From Methanohalophilus halophilus (GTDB lineage Archaea > Halobacteriota > Methanosarcinia > Methanosarcinales > Methanosarcinaceae), in NCBI RefSeq assembly GCF_001889405.1, contig NZ_CP017921.1:1068057-1132056 (forward strand): a stretch of 64,000 nucleotides of DNA, given 5' to 3'. The stretch's first letter is position 1. Each line of letters starts with the position of its first letter. Below, one piece after another: positions 49,436 to 58,580 of the stretch. The position numbers and the translations under genes are program-made. The notes beneath the pieces were generated by a model. It had not been told where the DNA came from, searched no databases, and saw only the letters and a list, made by a program, of their open reading frames with translations.

Positions 49436-49796
49436 ATTTATCTCCCCATACATTTTTGAAAAAGGATTAATACTAAAAGTAAATCATTTGTACCCCACTT
49501 TTTTAGTAAACCCTGTTTGTACTTATAGGATTTTTTTTGTATTTAAATGTAATGGAACAATTCAACTTGTTTTTCTTCAACTGTTTTTTCGATGTATGTT
49601 TGGTCTTTCGGGTATTTCGCAGGAATGAATATCAAAAAAGCAGGATGCTTGCTACAAATCCGGCGAATCCCAGTTTACTGGTTGCCGTGTCTGCGAACCT
49701 TTCTTAGCATCAGCCGTTTTTGCATTTTCCTTATTAAATATGTATTGTTATATTTTGTGGAATAGGTTTAATTAACATATGTGAATATTTCTTTCC
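49436..49796. other. 361-base gap without an intact gene
   Basis: The region is A/T rich. It must hold the promoter of the leftward zinc-ribbon pair and that of rightward thiI (TATA-like bases around 49741-49755). A broken leftward frame at 49543-49725 (see separate entry) is the only protein-like signal. I see no tRNA or repeat in it. Confidence 0.6.
49543..49725 (-). pseudogene. Possible decayed small membrane protein gene
   Basis: On the minus strand a frame ending at TAA 49545-49543 encodes a convincing membrane segment (LGFAGFVASILLFLIFIPAK) followed by a charged tail, but it has no usable start. Upstream, ATG 49725 begins MQK in another frame. One extra base in each of two A-runs (about 49717 and 49700) would join the pieces into one protein starting MQKTADAKK. 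Either the gene is dead, or there are two sequence errors, or the resemblance is chance. Confidence 0.25.
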
Positions 49797-50972
49797 ATGA
49801 ACAATATAGTCATTATAAGATACGGTGAACTGTCCCTCAAAAGTCCGGGTGTGCGTAATTTTTTCGAACGTACACTGGTCAATAATCTTAAAGCAATGCT
49901 TGAACAGGAGGCAGTTTCATATAATAAAGTTATCAGGGACAGGGGGCGTATTTTTGTTGAATCAGATGAACCGGCAGCCGCAGAGGTGTGTTCGAATGTT
50001 TTCGGGGTAGTCTCTACCTCTTTTGCCCGTAAAGTCGATCCAAATTTGAAGTCAGCCGCAGAAGAATGTGCTGCAATCGCTGGTGACTTCATCGCAGAAT
50101 CCGAATCATTTGCAATCCGTCCACGTCGCTCGGGGAATCACTCTTTTACATCTGCGGATTTAGGAAGAATTTGTGGAGATGCGGTTTATGAGATACTTGA
50201 GTCACTGGGAAGGAATCCTTCGGTGAATCTTGATAACCCTGATAAAGAGATCTTTGTGGAAATGAGGCAAAACGCCGCTTATGTGTTTACGGGTATTTCC
50301 AAAGGTGTGGGTGGTCTGCCGGTGGGTACTCAGGGGAAAATGGTGGTTCTGGTATCGGGAGGAATCGATTCCCCGGTTGCTGCCTGGTTGCTGATGAGAA
50401 GGGGTGTTAAAGTCATTCCTGTATTCTGCAACAATGAACCCTTTTCCGATGAGGCAACCCGCCAGAAAGCCATCAAATGTGTGAAAGTGCTTAACGAGTG
50501 GTCTGCCGGCAACCCCATGAAAATGTATGAAGTTCCCAATGGAAAAAATTTGCAGGCAATTCGGGACAACTGCTCTCTCAAAAATACCTGTATATTGTGC
50601 AAGAGGACGATGTACAGGATTGCTTTTGAAGTTATGGAAAAAGAAAAAGCATCAGGCATTATTACCGGATCATCCCTGGGACAGGTGGCTTCCCAGACAA
50701 CTTACAACCTGCATGCTGAAATTTATGGTCTGGGATTTCCGATATACCATCCCCTGATAAGTTTTGATAAGACTGAGATTATTGATATGGCCAAAAAAAT
50801 AGGTACTTTTGATATATCCATTCTCAGTTCTGCAGAGTGTGGAGCTGTTCCTGAACGTCCGGAGGTAAAGGCCATGTATGATGCGGTAGTTAAAGAGGAA
50901 GCAAAACTGGATATTGATGGTCTTATTGCCGATTCCCTGGCAAATGCCAAGGTATTGTATGAGTTTGAGTGA
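49797..50972 (+). CDS. thiI: tRNA 4-thiouridine synthase ThiI family
   Basis: A 391-residue protein with an N-terminal ferredoxin-like and THUMP domain (about 1-165; begins MNNIVIIRYGELSLKS) and a PP-loop pyrophosphatase domain with VSGGIDSPVAAWLL (about 181-194). It adenylates U8 of tRNA for sulfur transfer. There is no rhodanese domain, but a cysteine pair, in CSLKNTCILCKRT (about residue 260), can serve in its place, as in other methanogens. No Shine-Dalgarno sequence precedes the ATG. Confidence 0.94.
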   Translation: MNNIVIIRYGELSLKSPGVRNFFERTLVNNLKAMLEQEAVSYNKVIRDRGRIFVESDEPAAAEVCSNVFGVVSTSFARKVDPNLKSAAEECAAIAGDFIAESESFAIRPRRSGNHSFTSADLGRICGDAVYEILESLGRNPSVNLDNPDKEIFVEMRQNAAYVFTGISKGVGGLPVGTQGKMVVLVSGGIDSPVAAWLLMRRGVKVIPVFCNNEPFSDEATRQKAIKCVKVLNEWSAGNPMKMYEVPNGKNLQAIRDNCSLKNTCILCKRTMYRIAFEVMEKEKASGIITGSSLGQVASQTTYNLHAEIYGLGFPIYHPLISFDKTEIIDMAKKIGTFDISILSSAECGAVPERPEVKAMYDAVVKEEAKLDIDGLIADSLANAKVLYEFE

Positions 50973-50990
50973 AAATAAGGCTTGAAGGGA

Positions 50991-51062
50991 TGGACCTGGC
51001 GGGATTCGAACCCGCGGCCTTTACGTTGCGAACGTAACGATCTTCCCCTGATCTACAAGCCC
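50991..51062 (-). tRNA. tRNA-Ala (CGC)
   Basis: On the minus strand the cloverleaf is GGGCTTG/CAGGTCC (acceptor), with the G3-U70 pair that defines alanine identity, D stem GATC/GATC, anticodon stem TTACG/CGTAA with loop TTCGCAA (anticodon CGC) and T arm GCGGG/CCCGC with loop TTCGAAT. Discriminator A73; no intron and no encoded CCA. It begins 21 bases after elongation factor 1-beta and may be part of the same transcript. Confidence 0.96.
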
Positions 51063-51083
51063 AAAAAAAGACTGTGAAGACCT

Positions 51084-51353
51084 TCAGACAGGTCTTCCTA
51101 CTTCTTCTACCTGTACGCTCTCGACGCCTTCGATAGTTGCTATGGCTTCCTCAACAGGCTCGGTTCCGCCTTCCAGGTCGCCTACAAGAACTGTAGCTTT
51201 AATGGCCTTGAGGCCAAATGCAATAGGCTCTTCGACAGTTCCGAAGAGTTCTGAACCTTCAGGTAAAACATCTGCGATCTTTGCTTTGATCTCTTCAAGA
51301 TCTCTTTCTACGCCATCGGGCATTATTTTAATAGTAGCTGCAACATCTCCCAT
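51084..51353 (-). CDS. Translation elongation factor 1-beta (aEF-1B)
   Basis: An 89-residue guanine nucleotide exchange factor for EF-1alpha. The protein starts MGDVAATIKIMPDGVERDLE, has the conserved EEPIAFGLKAIKATVLVGD segment in the middle and ends in a strand with VESVQVEEVGRPV, matching the small archaeal form. It lies 9 bases after the zinc-ribbon gene and 21 bases before tRNA-Ala, so all three probably share a transcript. Confidence 0.95.
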   Translation of the reverse strand: MGDVAATIKIMPDGVERDLEEIKAKIADVLPEGSELFGTVEEPIAFGLKAIKATVLVGDLEGGTEPVEEAIATIEGVESVQVEEVGRPV

Positions 51354-51362
51354 ATTTACACC

Positions 51363-51527
51363 TCATGGACCCATGAATCCACATTTAGGACAGACGTAAT
51401 TGTTACTCTGCTGTCTGCATTTTATGCATCTTCCAAGTTCGGTGTCACATTCGGGGCATGCAAAACGTGCAAAACCCTTGTCCGAAAGGTGTACACCGCA
51501 GGAGGTACAGTAATTGACCTTCTCCAT
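51363..51527 (-). CDS. Two-ribbon zinc protein, 54 aa, upstream of EF-1-beta
   Basis: A 54-residue protein with four CxxC pairs: [26 protein letters not shown] and [11 protein letters not shown], enough for two zinc sites. This gene commonly precedes EF-1-beta in euryarchaea (DUF1610-like). AAGGAG precedes ATG 51527; the frame is open further upstream but that part crosses the promoter. A role in translation is inferred from its neighbour. It shares a promoter with EF-1-beta. Confidence 0.85.
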   Translation of the reverse strand: MEKVNYCTSCGVHLSDKGFARFACPECDTELGRCIKCRQQSNNYVCPKCGFMGP

Positions 51528-51563
51528 TGTATTTCTCCTTATTGTGATTTTACTATAAGTATG

Positions 51564-51585
51564 ACGGATTGAGTACATAATCCGT
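51564..51585. promoter_or_regulatory. Inverted repeat between mfnE and the EF-1-beta operon
   Basis: ACGGATT (51564-51570) and AATCCGT (51579-51585) form a perfect 7-base inverted repeat with an 8-base spacer. It starts in the minus-strand TATA box at 51582-51592 and reaches towards the transcription start, so it may be an operator; it could also end mfnE transcription as a hairpin. Confidence 0.35.
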
Positions 51586-51592
51586 ATATAAT
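51582..51592 (-). promoter_or_regulatory. TATA box of the zinc-ribbon/EF-1-beta operon
   Basis: On the minus strand ATTATATACGG lies about 60 bases before ATG 51527, placing the transcription start near 51560 with a leader that carries AAGGAG. It overlaps the last codon of mfnE. Confidence 0.5.
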
Positions 51593-52222
51593 TTAAAATT
51601 TCCCCCTGATGTAGGTACTTGTGTCTCTGTTTCCCATTATAGTCTCTGTTATTCTGGAAAAATAGTTGCCATTTACAATAGTGCAATTCATTTCATGTTG
51701 TATGAGGTAGTATGGAAGATAGGTATCCACACAACTCTGTTCCATTTTTATGATGTCAGAAGCGGTAATTTCCCGTAACAATTTTCCCTGTTGCAGGATT
51801 CCGTCAACATCTGTTATTTTAATATATTCTGCTCCTGTCATTTGGGCAAATTTCGCACCGATAGTGTCGGATGTGACCTTCCATGAATGAGGCAGGTCGT
51901 CCCTATCTGTAAGAAGCCTGTAAGGTAGCAGAATTCGTACCCCTTCAAAAGGTATGAGGGTAGCAGTTGTTTCAATTTTCGTCTTTTCCCTGAGGTATAT
52001 ACCATATTGTTCCATAGACAGGATTGCCAACCAGTGAGAGGTATCATCATCAAAACCTGCTGTCTTTTCCATGTCCCTTATTCGATCTGCAAAGGGTCCT
52101 CCACCGGGAACCACGAGCAACTGTACTTTTCTATCCTTTGCCCAATTTTTTAGTGACAGCAGTATTTCCGGTCCCCGTTTTATCAGACTCCCGCCCAGCT
52201 TTAGTACAACTTTTTCTTTCAT
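51593..52222 (-). CDS. mfnE: [5-(aminomethyl)furan-3-yl]methyl phosphate kinase
   Basis: A 209-residue amino-acid-kinase-family protein (COG2054) that phosphorylates the furan phosphate intermediate to a diphosphate in methanofuran biosynthesis. The N-terminal LKLGGSLI (residues 7-14), [14 protein letters not shown] (about 38) and [17 protein letters not shown] (about 117) are the nucleotide- and substrate-binding segments. It is the last of the leftward genes mfnD-mfnF-mfnE, 13 bases behind mfnF. Confidence 0.9.
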   Translation of the reverse strand: MKEKVVLKLGGSLIKRGPEILLSLKNWAKDRKVQLLVVPGGGPFADRIRDMEKTAGFDDDTSHWLAILSMEQYGIYLREKTKIETTATLIPFEGVRILLPYRLLTDRDDLPHSWKVTSDTIGAKFAQMTGAEYIKITDVDGILQQGKLLREITASDIIKMEQSCVDTYLPYYLIQHEMNCTIVNGNYFSRITETIMGNRDTSTYIRGKF

Positions 52223-52235
52223 GTTTTTGTCAGTT

Positions 52236-53198
52236 TTATTCCAGCAGATTTGCTACTGCATAGGCGGGGAATACTTTTGATATATCCGGGCTCCATTCCT
52301 CTGCCAGTGAAATGCATTCAACACCCAGTTCTTCACATACGTTTTTGATCAAAAATTCACCAAGCCCTGCTGCCAGGACGGTATTTATGTCGTGTTTGTG
52401 GCAAAGTTCTGATATTGCTTCTGAGAGCCTTTCTTTCTGTCTATCCTTAACAGCCACTGCTATATTTCTGACATCTACCATGTCAATTTCATTCAGGTCT
52501 GCGCAGACAACCCTTGCAAGTCTCCTGGCAGCCTCTTTTTCTGATTTCCCGTGCCCATCAGCAGTTTCACATGTGTATGCACCTTCATCGATATCTGACA
52601 GGAGGAGGTAAGCATCCGCGCTTGTGGCAAAGAATTCAGAGGCGACTCGGCAATTCCCTGGCTTTATCGTCACACTATCCAGCAGGGCCGCTATATTTGT
52701 CCTCAGGACCCCCTGATATAGTAATTCGCTGTTTGCAAGACGTTGTGTATCGGTATTGTGTGCAACTACTTTCCCGTTTTTGACAGGGATTAAATCACTT
52801 GTAGTACTTCCCATATCCACAAAAAGGCAATCTTTCATTTTCCTGGCAATAAAACTTGCAGAAGCCATCCAGTTTGCTGCGGCGAGGGAGGCTGGATTTT
52901 GTGTATGTTTTATAAAATTGCCTTCCTGGTCTAGAAAATCAATCTCACAGTCAAAATTGTCTCTTACAATATCCATAATGCCAATAACCCCTTCCGTTTT
53001 GTCTTCGTAACAATCGGCAAGTTCTCCGGTCATCACAACGCCCACATGAGATGGATTGTGGTTTTCAGAGATATTTTTCAGAACCGTTGGAAGTTTTGTT
53101 TCTTTCCAGAGGGGTACATAGTAAAGTTCACAGACAGCGCCGCCTGGGGAGGCTATTTTTGTGTTTGCCCCTCCGATATCTATCCCGAGTTTTTTCAT
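52236..53198 (-). CDS. mfnF: Methanofuran biosynthesis coupling enzyme MfnF (ASKHA fold)
   Basis: A 320-residue protein of the ASKHA/hydantoinase-like family (COG1548) that joins the furan diphosphate to gamma-glutamyltyramine. The phosphate-1 loop is GIDIGGANTKIA (residues 5-16), with VDMGSTTSDLIPV (about 132-144) as phosphate-2 and AAGLGEFLIKN near the C-terminus. Its ATG overlaps the stop codon of mfnD by four bases, so the two are coupled. Confidence 0.9.
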   Translation of the reverse strand: MKKLGIDIGGANTKIASPGGAVCELYYVPLWKETKLPTVLKNISENHNPSHVGVVMTGELADCYEDKTEGVIGIMDIVRDNFDCEIDFLDQEGNFIKHTQNPASLAAANWMASASFIARKMKDCLFVDMGSTTSDLIPVKNGKVVAHNTDTQRLANSELLYQGVLRTNIAALLDSVTIKPGNCRVASEFFATSADAYLLLSDIDEGAYTCETADGHGKSEKEAARRLARVVCADLNEIDMVDVRNIAVAVKDRQKERLSEAISELCHKHDINTVLAAGLGEFLIKNVCEELGVECISLAEEWSPDISKVFPAYAVANLLE

Positions 53199-54118
53199 AA
53201 AAGATCCTCCTTTCGGAATTCATAATTGCCGGTAATATGTACTGTTGGGGGTAAGTTATCTCCTAGGGCATCAATCAACAATTCTCCTATTTGGGGTTTG
53301 ATTATTTTGCAGATGCCCACAAGTGAAGTGGTTGGCCTGGGATTTATGTCTATTACATAGGGCCTGTCACCCATCACAATATCAACACCTGTGTATCCCC
53401 TGCATCCAAGTGCCTGGGCTGCCCTTTTTGCAGTATCGATAATCAATTCCCTGTCGGGTGTCTCATAGGGGGTTATCCCCCCCTTGTAATTGATGGCGGT
53501 TTTATCTCCTCTTCCTGTAATTTCTATGTACTGGCGATTGATTGTCAGGGGAAGAGGCGCATCGGCACAGACAAGACTCACACTCAGGTGTTTTCCTTCC
53601 ACATATTCGGTTACGACCATGTCATGGGATATTGAAGGATTGGATGTAATGGTCGTGTTTTCCGCAGCACATCCATAACGGGGCTTGACCACATAATTGG
53701 TATCTTTTTTGAGATCTTCCACCGTTTCAACAAGTTGAGGTGCAGGTATTCCATTGTTTTCAAGGATTTTTCCGCACTTGAATTTATCCGCACATTTCCG
53801 GATGACTGCCGGGGATGATCCCATATTTGAGGTGTGTTCTTCTATTTCTTCCACAAGCCCCGCAAGCAGGTCATCGGGGGCAATTACCAATGCGCAATCA
53901 CATTTTTTTGCCTCGGCCTGTAAAACCTTCTTTATGTTTCCTTCGTTACAATATACGGGTTTGCCTACCTGAATTTCGGTTGCAGATGTCGTATATTTGA
54001 TCTCATGATGGCCTGCCGCAAAGCTTTCTGCAAGACTTTTTAGCATGGCTTTGCCCTCAAGCAGGAAGGTACCTCCCATCCCCGTACTTGTGGCATATTC
54101 GCAAATCAGGATGTTCAT
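53195..54118 (-). CDS. mfnD: Tyramine-L-glutamate ligase MfnD (ATP-grasp)
   Basis: A 307-residue ATP-grasp enzyme (COG1821) that makes gamma-glutamyltyramine, the central part of methanofuran. ATP-binding segments are NYVVKPRYGCAAENTTI (about residues 138-154), VTEYVEGKHLSVSLVCAD, and the metal-binding VIDINPRPTTSLVG (about 268-281). It begins the leftward operon. The intergenic region to the divergent membrane protein (54119-54211) holds promoters for both. Confidence 0.9.
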   Translation of the reverse strand: MNILICEYATSTGMGGTFLLEGKAMLKSLAESFAAGHHEIKYTTSATEIQVGKPVYCNEGNIKKVLQAEAKKCDCALVIAPDDLLAGLVEEIEEHTSNMGSSPAVIRKCADKFKCGKILENNGIPAPQLVETVEDLKKDTNYVVKPRYGCAAENTTITSNPSISHDMVVTEYVEGKHLSVSLVCADAPLPLTINRQYIEITGRGDKTAINYKGGITPYETPDRELIIDTAKRAAQALGCRGYTGVDIVMGDRPYVIDINPRPTTSLVGICKIIKPQIGELLIDALGDNLPPTVHITGNYEFRKEDLL

Positions 54119-54211
54119 ATTCCGAGAAATGTTTTATTTAATATATGCTTTGGGTTTATATCAATGAGACAATAAATATATACTATCAGGACCTCTTTTT
54201 TGCAGAGAGGG

Positions 54212-54625
54212 ATGGATTTGGAAATGTCAGAAAATCCTTTTATTCAGGCACTGTTAATATCTTTTGCAATGGCAATTTTCATGGTGGGTATGGCCATGGG
54301 TATAATGCAAATAGTAACCACCGGTTCAAACCCCGTACCTTATGCCATTATACTTTTGGTATTCGCCGTCATATTCATTCTTGGCTCTGTTTTCTTTGAA
54401 AAGAGAGGAGCCGACGAATTGGGATCAATTGCTGGTGCAGCACTTGTTTCCTCGGTAAGTACCTTTTCAATCATCTCTTTTCTGGGAGGACTGAGTTTTG
54501 CTTTTAATGATGGTCTTTTTTCCATAGGATGGAATAGGCTAGTTTCAGCACTGGCGATTTGTATGATTGTTAGTATGTTGGTTGTCAAGTTCTTTTCTTA
54601 CAGGATTCAGAACCAGTATTCCTGA
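54212..54625 (+). CDS. Four-helix membrane protein upstream of grpE, unknown function
   Basis: A protein of about 137 residues with four hydrophobic segments (about residues 15-35, 43-60, 72-100, 108-130) separated by short loops; one loop carries EKRGADELGSIAG. I do not know a function. ATG 54212 and ATG 54224 are both possible; GAGAGG at 54205-54210 is closest to the first. TATA-like bases at 54174-54183 lie about 30 bases upstream. It is followed by grpE after about 107 bases and so sits at the head of the heat-shock cluster, which may or may not matter. Confidence 0.6.
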   Translation: MDLEMSENPFIQALLISFAMAIFMVGMAMGIMQIVTTGSNPVPYAIILLVFAVIFILGSVFFEKRGADELGSIAGAALVSSVSTFSIISFLGGLSFAFNDGLFSIGWNRLVSALAICMIVSMLVVKFFSYRIQNQYS

Positions 54626-54732
54626 TTAGATGCTTGCAGCCCGCAAACTATTTATAGAACATCATACAATCCAATTCCTTGCAATTTCTATTATAAGTTG
54701 GACCGCTCAATATACAGGCGGAGATGTCAGTG

Positions 54733-55275
54733 ATGGTAGGTAAAGATAAACAAGAAGATAATAACTCCTCAGACGCGGGAAATTCTCCTGAAGAGCTGGA
54801 ACAGCTGGTTCAGGAAAAGGATGCGGAAATTGCATCCCTGAAGGAAGACCTTTTGCGTAAGAGAGCAGAATTTGATAACTTCCGCAAACGTACCCGCAAG
54901 GAGCAGGAAGAATTCCGCAATTTTGCGGTGGAAAACCTAATGGTGGAATTGCTTGATGTCTATGATAACTTCGAGAGGGCTATTGAGTCCGCTCACAATA
55001 CTGATGATGTGAATTCGGTGGTCGAAGGGGTAGAAATGGTGTTCAAGCAATTTGTATCGATCCTGAAAAAAGAAGGTCTCAAAAGGATTGAATGTGAAGG
55101 TGCGGAATTTGACCCATCCAAGCATGAAGCCATGATGCACGTTGAACATGCGGATCATCCTGACAATACTATCATTGATGTTTGTAAACCTGGATATAAG
55201 TTAAATTCCAGGATAATCCGGCCCGCTATGGTGACGGTTTCCAAAAACACTTCTTCTGACAAAGAGGAGAAGTAA
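54733..55275 (+). CDS. grpE: Nucleotide exchange factor GrpE
   Basis: A 180-residue protein that exchanges ADP for ATP on DnaK. The N-terminal half is a long coiled coil (EELEQLVQEKDAEIASLKED), then FDNFRKRTRKEQEE, and the C-terminal beta domain has GAEFDPSKHEAM and RPAMVTVSKN. I use ATG 54733, nine bases behind GGAG; ATG 54724 is only one base from that site. The gene is of bacterial type and travels with dnaK and dnaJ. Confidence 0.94.
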   Translation: MVGKDKQEDNNSSDAGNSPEELEQLVQEKDAEIASLKEDLLRKRAEFDNFRKRTRKEQEEFRNFAVENLMVELLDVYDNFERAIESAHNTDDVNSVVEGVEMVFKQFVSILKKEGLKRIECEGAEFDPSKHEAMMHVEHADHPDNTIIDVCKPGYKLNSRIIRPAMVTVSKNTSSDKEEK

Positions 55276-55344
55276 AGTGCATTGAAATGAATCGATAAGA
55301 AATATCAACTATAAATCTGATAATATTACAAAGAGGTAATCTAT

Positions 55345-57210
55345 ATGGGTAAAATACTTGGAATTGATCTGGGAACTACAAATTCCTGCATGGCAGTGAT
55401 TGAAGGCGGCGAACCAACTGTATTACCGAATGCAGAAGGCAGCAGGACGACTCCCTCTGTAGTGGGATTCTCAAAGAAGGGAGAAAAACTTGTGGGTCAG
55501 GTAGCCAAAAGACAGATGGTAGCAAATCCGAATAATACGGTAAGCTCAATCAAACGTCATATTGGAGAAGGGGACTATCAGGTAACTCTCAACGGCAAGG
55601 AATATACGCCACAGGAAATTTCTGCAATGATACTGCGCAAACTCAAGGAAGATGCAGAAAGTTACCTTGGTGAAACAATTACTGATACTGTAATCACAGT
55701 TCCTGCTTATTTCAACGACTCCCAGAGACAGGCTACAAAGGATGCCGGTAAGATCGCAGGGCTTGAAGTTAAGAGGATTATAAATGAGCCCACAGCAGCT
55801 TCTCTGGCATATGGACTGGATAAGGAAACCGGTGACCACAAGATTCTTGTTTACGATCTTGGAGGCGGTACTTTTGATGTGTCCATCCTTGAATTGGGAG
55901 ATGGGGTTTTTGAAGTACTTTCCACAAGTGGTGATACCCATCTTGGAGGAGATGACTTCGATGACAGGATTGTCAACCACATCATAAGCGAATTCAAAAA
56001 GGAAGAAGGTATCGATTTATCCGGTGACAAGGCAGCAATGCAGAGATTCAAGGATGCTGCGGAGAAGGCCAAGATTGAACTATCCGGTGTCGGTACCACA
56101 AATATCAACCTTCCTTTCATTACAGCTGATTCAAATGGCCAGCCAAAACATGTCGACATAGATATTACGAGGGCACAGTTCGAAAAGATGACAGAGGACC
56201 TTATTGACAAGACCCTGCAATCCATGAAAAAAGCTCTCAGCGACGCAAACCTTAAAACTTCAGATATCGAAAAGGTGCTACTTATCGGTGGTTCTACCAG
56301 GATGCCTGCAGTCGTCAGGACTGTGAAGGAATACATCGGTAAGGATCCGTACAAGAATATCAATCCTGATGAAGCGGTTGCTGTAGGTGCTGCCATACAG
56401 GCCGGTGTAATGGGAGGAGAAGTTGAAGATGTATTGCTGCTGGATGTCACTCCTCTGACCCTTGGTATCGAAACAATGGGTGGTGTCGCAACACCCTTGA
56501 TTGAGAGAAATACCACAATTCCTACACGTAAGAGTCAGGTATTCTCGACAGCTGCAGATAACCAGAGTTCTGTGGAAATTCACGTATTGCAGGGTGAAAG
56601 AGGCGTTGCTTCTGCCAATAAGACCCTCGGACGTTTTATCCTTGACGGCATACCACCTGCACCGCGAGGAATGCCACAGATTGAAGTAACCTTCGATATA
56701 GATGCCAATGGTATCCTCAATGTTTCTGCAAAAGATAAGGGAACCGGCAAAGAGCAGTCTATAACTATCGAGAAGCCAGGGGGTCTTTCTGATGAGGAGA
56801 TCGACCAGATGGTCAAGGATGCAGAGGCACATGCTGAAGAGGATAAGGCAAAGAAAGAAGAGGTTGAGGCAAGGAATAATGCGGAAACCCTGGTAAGTTC
56901 TGCTGAGAAGGCTCTCAAGGAGGCAGGAGACATTGCTTCGGACGAGCAGAAATCCAAGGTAGAATCTGCGATTTCAGATCTTAACACTGCTCTTGAAGGC
57001 AGTGACATTGAAGCAATCAAGAGTAAAACCGAGGCTCTGCAGGAAGCAATGTATGAAATCTCTGCCCTTCTTTACCAGAAGGCACAGGAAGAGGCTGAGG
57101 CATCCGGACAAGCAGCAGGCGGAGAAGGTGCTTCTACATCTGATGCTGAAGGTGGATCAGATGAAGATGTTGTCGATGCTGACTTTGAAGAAGTAGACAA
57201 CGACAAATAA
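55345..57210 (+). CDS. dnaK: Chaperone DnaK (Hsp70)
   Basis: A 621-residue Hsp70. ATPase motifs are [13 protein letters not shown] (residues 5-17), the second phosphate loop [14 protein letters not shown] (about 170) and the adenosine loop GGSTRMPAV (about 315). The substrate-binding domain starts near residue 385 ([14 protein letters not shown]) and the C-terminus ends in an acidic [11 protein letters not shown], like bacterial DnaK's EEV-type tail. AAAGAGGTAA precedes the ATG. Archaea without this gene lack Hsp70; it is thought to have come from bacteria. Confidence 0.98.
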   Translation: MGKILGIDLGTTNSCMAVIEGGEPTVLPNAEGSRTTPSVVGFSKKGEKLVGQVAKRQMVANPNNTVSSIKRHIGEGDYQVTLNGKEYTPQEISAMILRKLKEDAESYLGETITDTVITVPAYFNDSQRQATKDAGKIAGLEVKRIINEPTAASLAYGLDKETGDHKILVYDLGGGTFDVSILELGDGVFEVLSTSGDTHLGGDDFDDRIVNHIISEFKKEEGIDLSGDKAAMQRFKDAAEKAKIELSGVGTTNINLPFITADSNGQPKHVDIDITRAQFEKMTEDLIDKTLQSMKKALSDANLKTSDIEKVLLIGGSTRMPAVVRTVKEYIGKDPYKNINPDEAVAVGAAIQAGVMGGEVEDVLLLDVTPLTLGIETMGGVATPLIERNTTIPTRKSQVFSTAADNQSSVEIHVLQGERGVASANKTLGRFILDGIPPAPRGMPQIEVTFDIDANGILNVSAKDKGTGKEQSITIEKPGGLSDEEIDQMVKDAEAHAEEDKAKKEEVEARNNAETLVSSAEKALKEAGDIASDEQKSKVESAISDLNTALEGSDIEAIKSKTEALQEAMYEISALLYQKAQEEAEASGQAAGGEGASTSDAEGGSDEDVVDADFEEVDNDK

Positions 57211-57220
57211 TCTAAACCAG

Positions 57221-57246
57221 TGCAGGGAATTCCCCTGCAATTTTTA
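57221..57246 (+). terminator. Terminator-like hairpin after dnaK
   Basis: TGCAGGG (57221-57227) pairs with CCCTGCA (57233-57239) around a five-base loop, followed by ATTTTTATTT. It would end or weaken the dnaK transcript before dnaJ and so set the ratio of DnaK to DnaJ. Confidence 0.65.
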
Positions 57247-57279
57247 TTTAATTAATTACAAAAGATTCACGGGTTTTCT

Positions 57280-58479
57280 ATGTCTACCAAGCGAGATTAT
57301 TACGAAATACTGGGTGTTTCCAAGGATGCATCAGCTAGCGAGATCAAAAAAGCTTATCGCAAGCTTGCAATGAAACATCATCCGGACAAGAATAAGGAGC
57401 CTGATGCTGAGGAAAAGTTCAAGGAGATATCCGAGGCCTATGCTGTCCTTTCCGATGAGGGGAAGAGAGCTCAATATGATCGCTTTGGACACGCAGGAAT
57501 CGATAACCAGTATTCTGAGGAAGATATCTTCCGTTCAGCTGATTTCGGTGGTTTTGAAGACATCCTGGAACATATTTTTGGTGGAGGCTTCGGTGGTTTT
57601 GGCGGAGGCTTTGGAGGCTTTGGTGGCGCAGGCCGGACCCAACGCGCCCCTCGCAGAGGTTCTGACCTGAGATATGACATGGATATTACCCTCAAACAGG
57701 CTGCATTCGGAGACAAGGTTAACATCGATGTTCCAAGGTCACATAATTGTGATACCTGTGGTGGGACAGGGGCCAAACCCGGTACAGAACCAGTCAACTG
57801 TTCTAACTGCGGTGGTAGTGGGCAGGTAACCCATGCCCGTCGTACTCCCCTTGGTAATTTTATGACAGCCACCACCTGTGACAAATGCCACGGTAAGGGA
57901 CAGATAATTGAATCGCCCTGTGAAACCTGTAATGGTACCGGTAAAGTCAGAAAGACAAAGACCATTGAGGTAACGATTCCCAAAGGTGTGGAAACCGGTC
58001 TGCGTTTGAAAATGGCTGGAGAAGGAGAAGCCGGAAGTCCAGGTGCCCCTCCGGGAGATCTTTATATTGTACTTCATGTTAAGCCTCATGAACGCTTTGA
58101 AAGAATGGGTGACGATATCGTATGTGAAATTCCCATCTCATTTGCACAGGCTGCTCTGGGTGACAGCATACAGGTTCCCACTCTTTACGGGGATGTAAAG
58201 ATGAATATAAAACCCGGCACCCAGACCCATTCAGTATTGCGTCTGAAAGGCAAGGGGATGCCCCATCTGCATGGGCATGGGCAGGGGGACCAGCTTGTAA
58301 AAGTTATCGTAAAGACCCCTACAAAGCTCAATGAGGAACAGAAAAAGCTCCTCAAGGAATTTGACAGTCTGGGTGGAGGATCCGCCGGTTCAGGTAAAGG
58401 TGGAGTTTTTGATAAATTCAAAAATGCTTTTGAATCCGTAATCTCCCCTGATGACTCGCCGGGCGATTCTCCTGCCTGA
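57280..58479 (+). CDS. dnaJ: Chaperone DnaJ (Hsp40, type I)
   Basis: A 399-residue type I J-protein. The J domain has HHPDKNKE with the HPD motif (about residues 33-40); a glycine/phenylalanine-rich linker follows (repeats of GGGFGGF at 103-120), then four zinc-finger CxxCxGxG motifs ([32 protein letters not shown]; about residues 156-222), and the C-terminal substrate-binding domains. It activates DnaK's ATPase and delivers unfolded clients. It is followed by a T-rich tract that probably ends transcription. Confidence 0.98.
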   Translation: MSTKRDYYEILGVSKDASASEIKKAYRKLAMKHHPDKNKEPDAEEKFKEISEAYAVLSDEGKRAQYDRFGHAGIDNQYSEEDIFRSADFGGFEDILEHIFGGGFGGFGGGFGGFGGAGRTQRAPRRGSDLRYDMDITLKQAAFGDKVNIDVPRSHNCDTCGGTGAKPGTEPVNCSNCGGSGQVTHARRTPLGNFMTATTCDKCHGKGQIIESPCETCNGTGKVRKTKTIEVTIPKGVETGLRLKMAGEGEAGSPGAPPGDLYIVLHVKPHERFERMGDDIVCEIPISFAQAALGDSIQVPTLYGDVKMNIKPGTQTHSVLRLKGKGMPHLHGHGQGDQLVKVIVKTPTKLNEEQKKLLKEFDSLGGGSAGSGKGGVFDKFKNAFESVISPDDSPGDSPA

Positions 58480-58580
58480 TTTTTCTTTTTTTACTTTTTT
58501 CAGTAAGCTTTAACAATAATAGCATATATTATCGCTCAATCCAGTTTATTATTGTATGTTAATTGGATAGAGGTGCCTTT

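Noticed and set aside
55851..56516. 221-codon minus-strand open frame inside dnaK
   Set aside because: Third-position bias of the sense gene explains it; no start signal or protein family resemblance.
57590..57645. Short G-rich repeats that look like a microsatellite
   Set aside because: They encode the glycine/phenylalanine linker of DnaJ, which is normal for the family.
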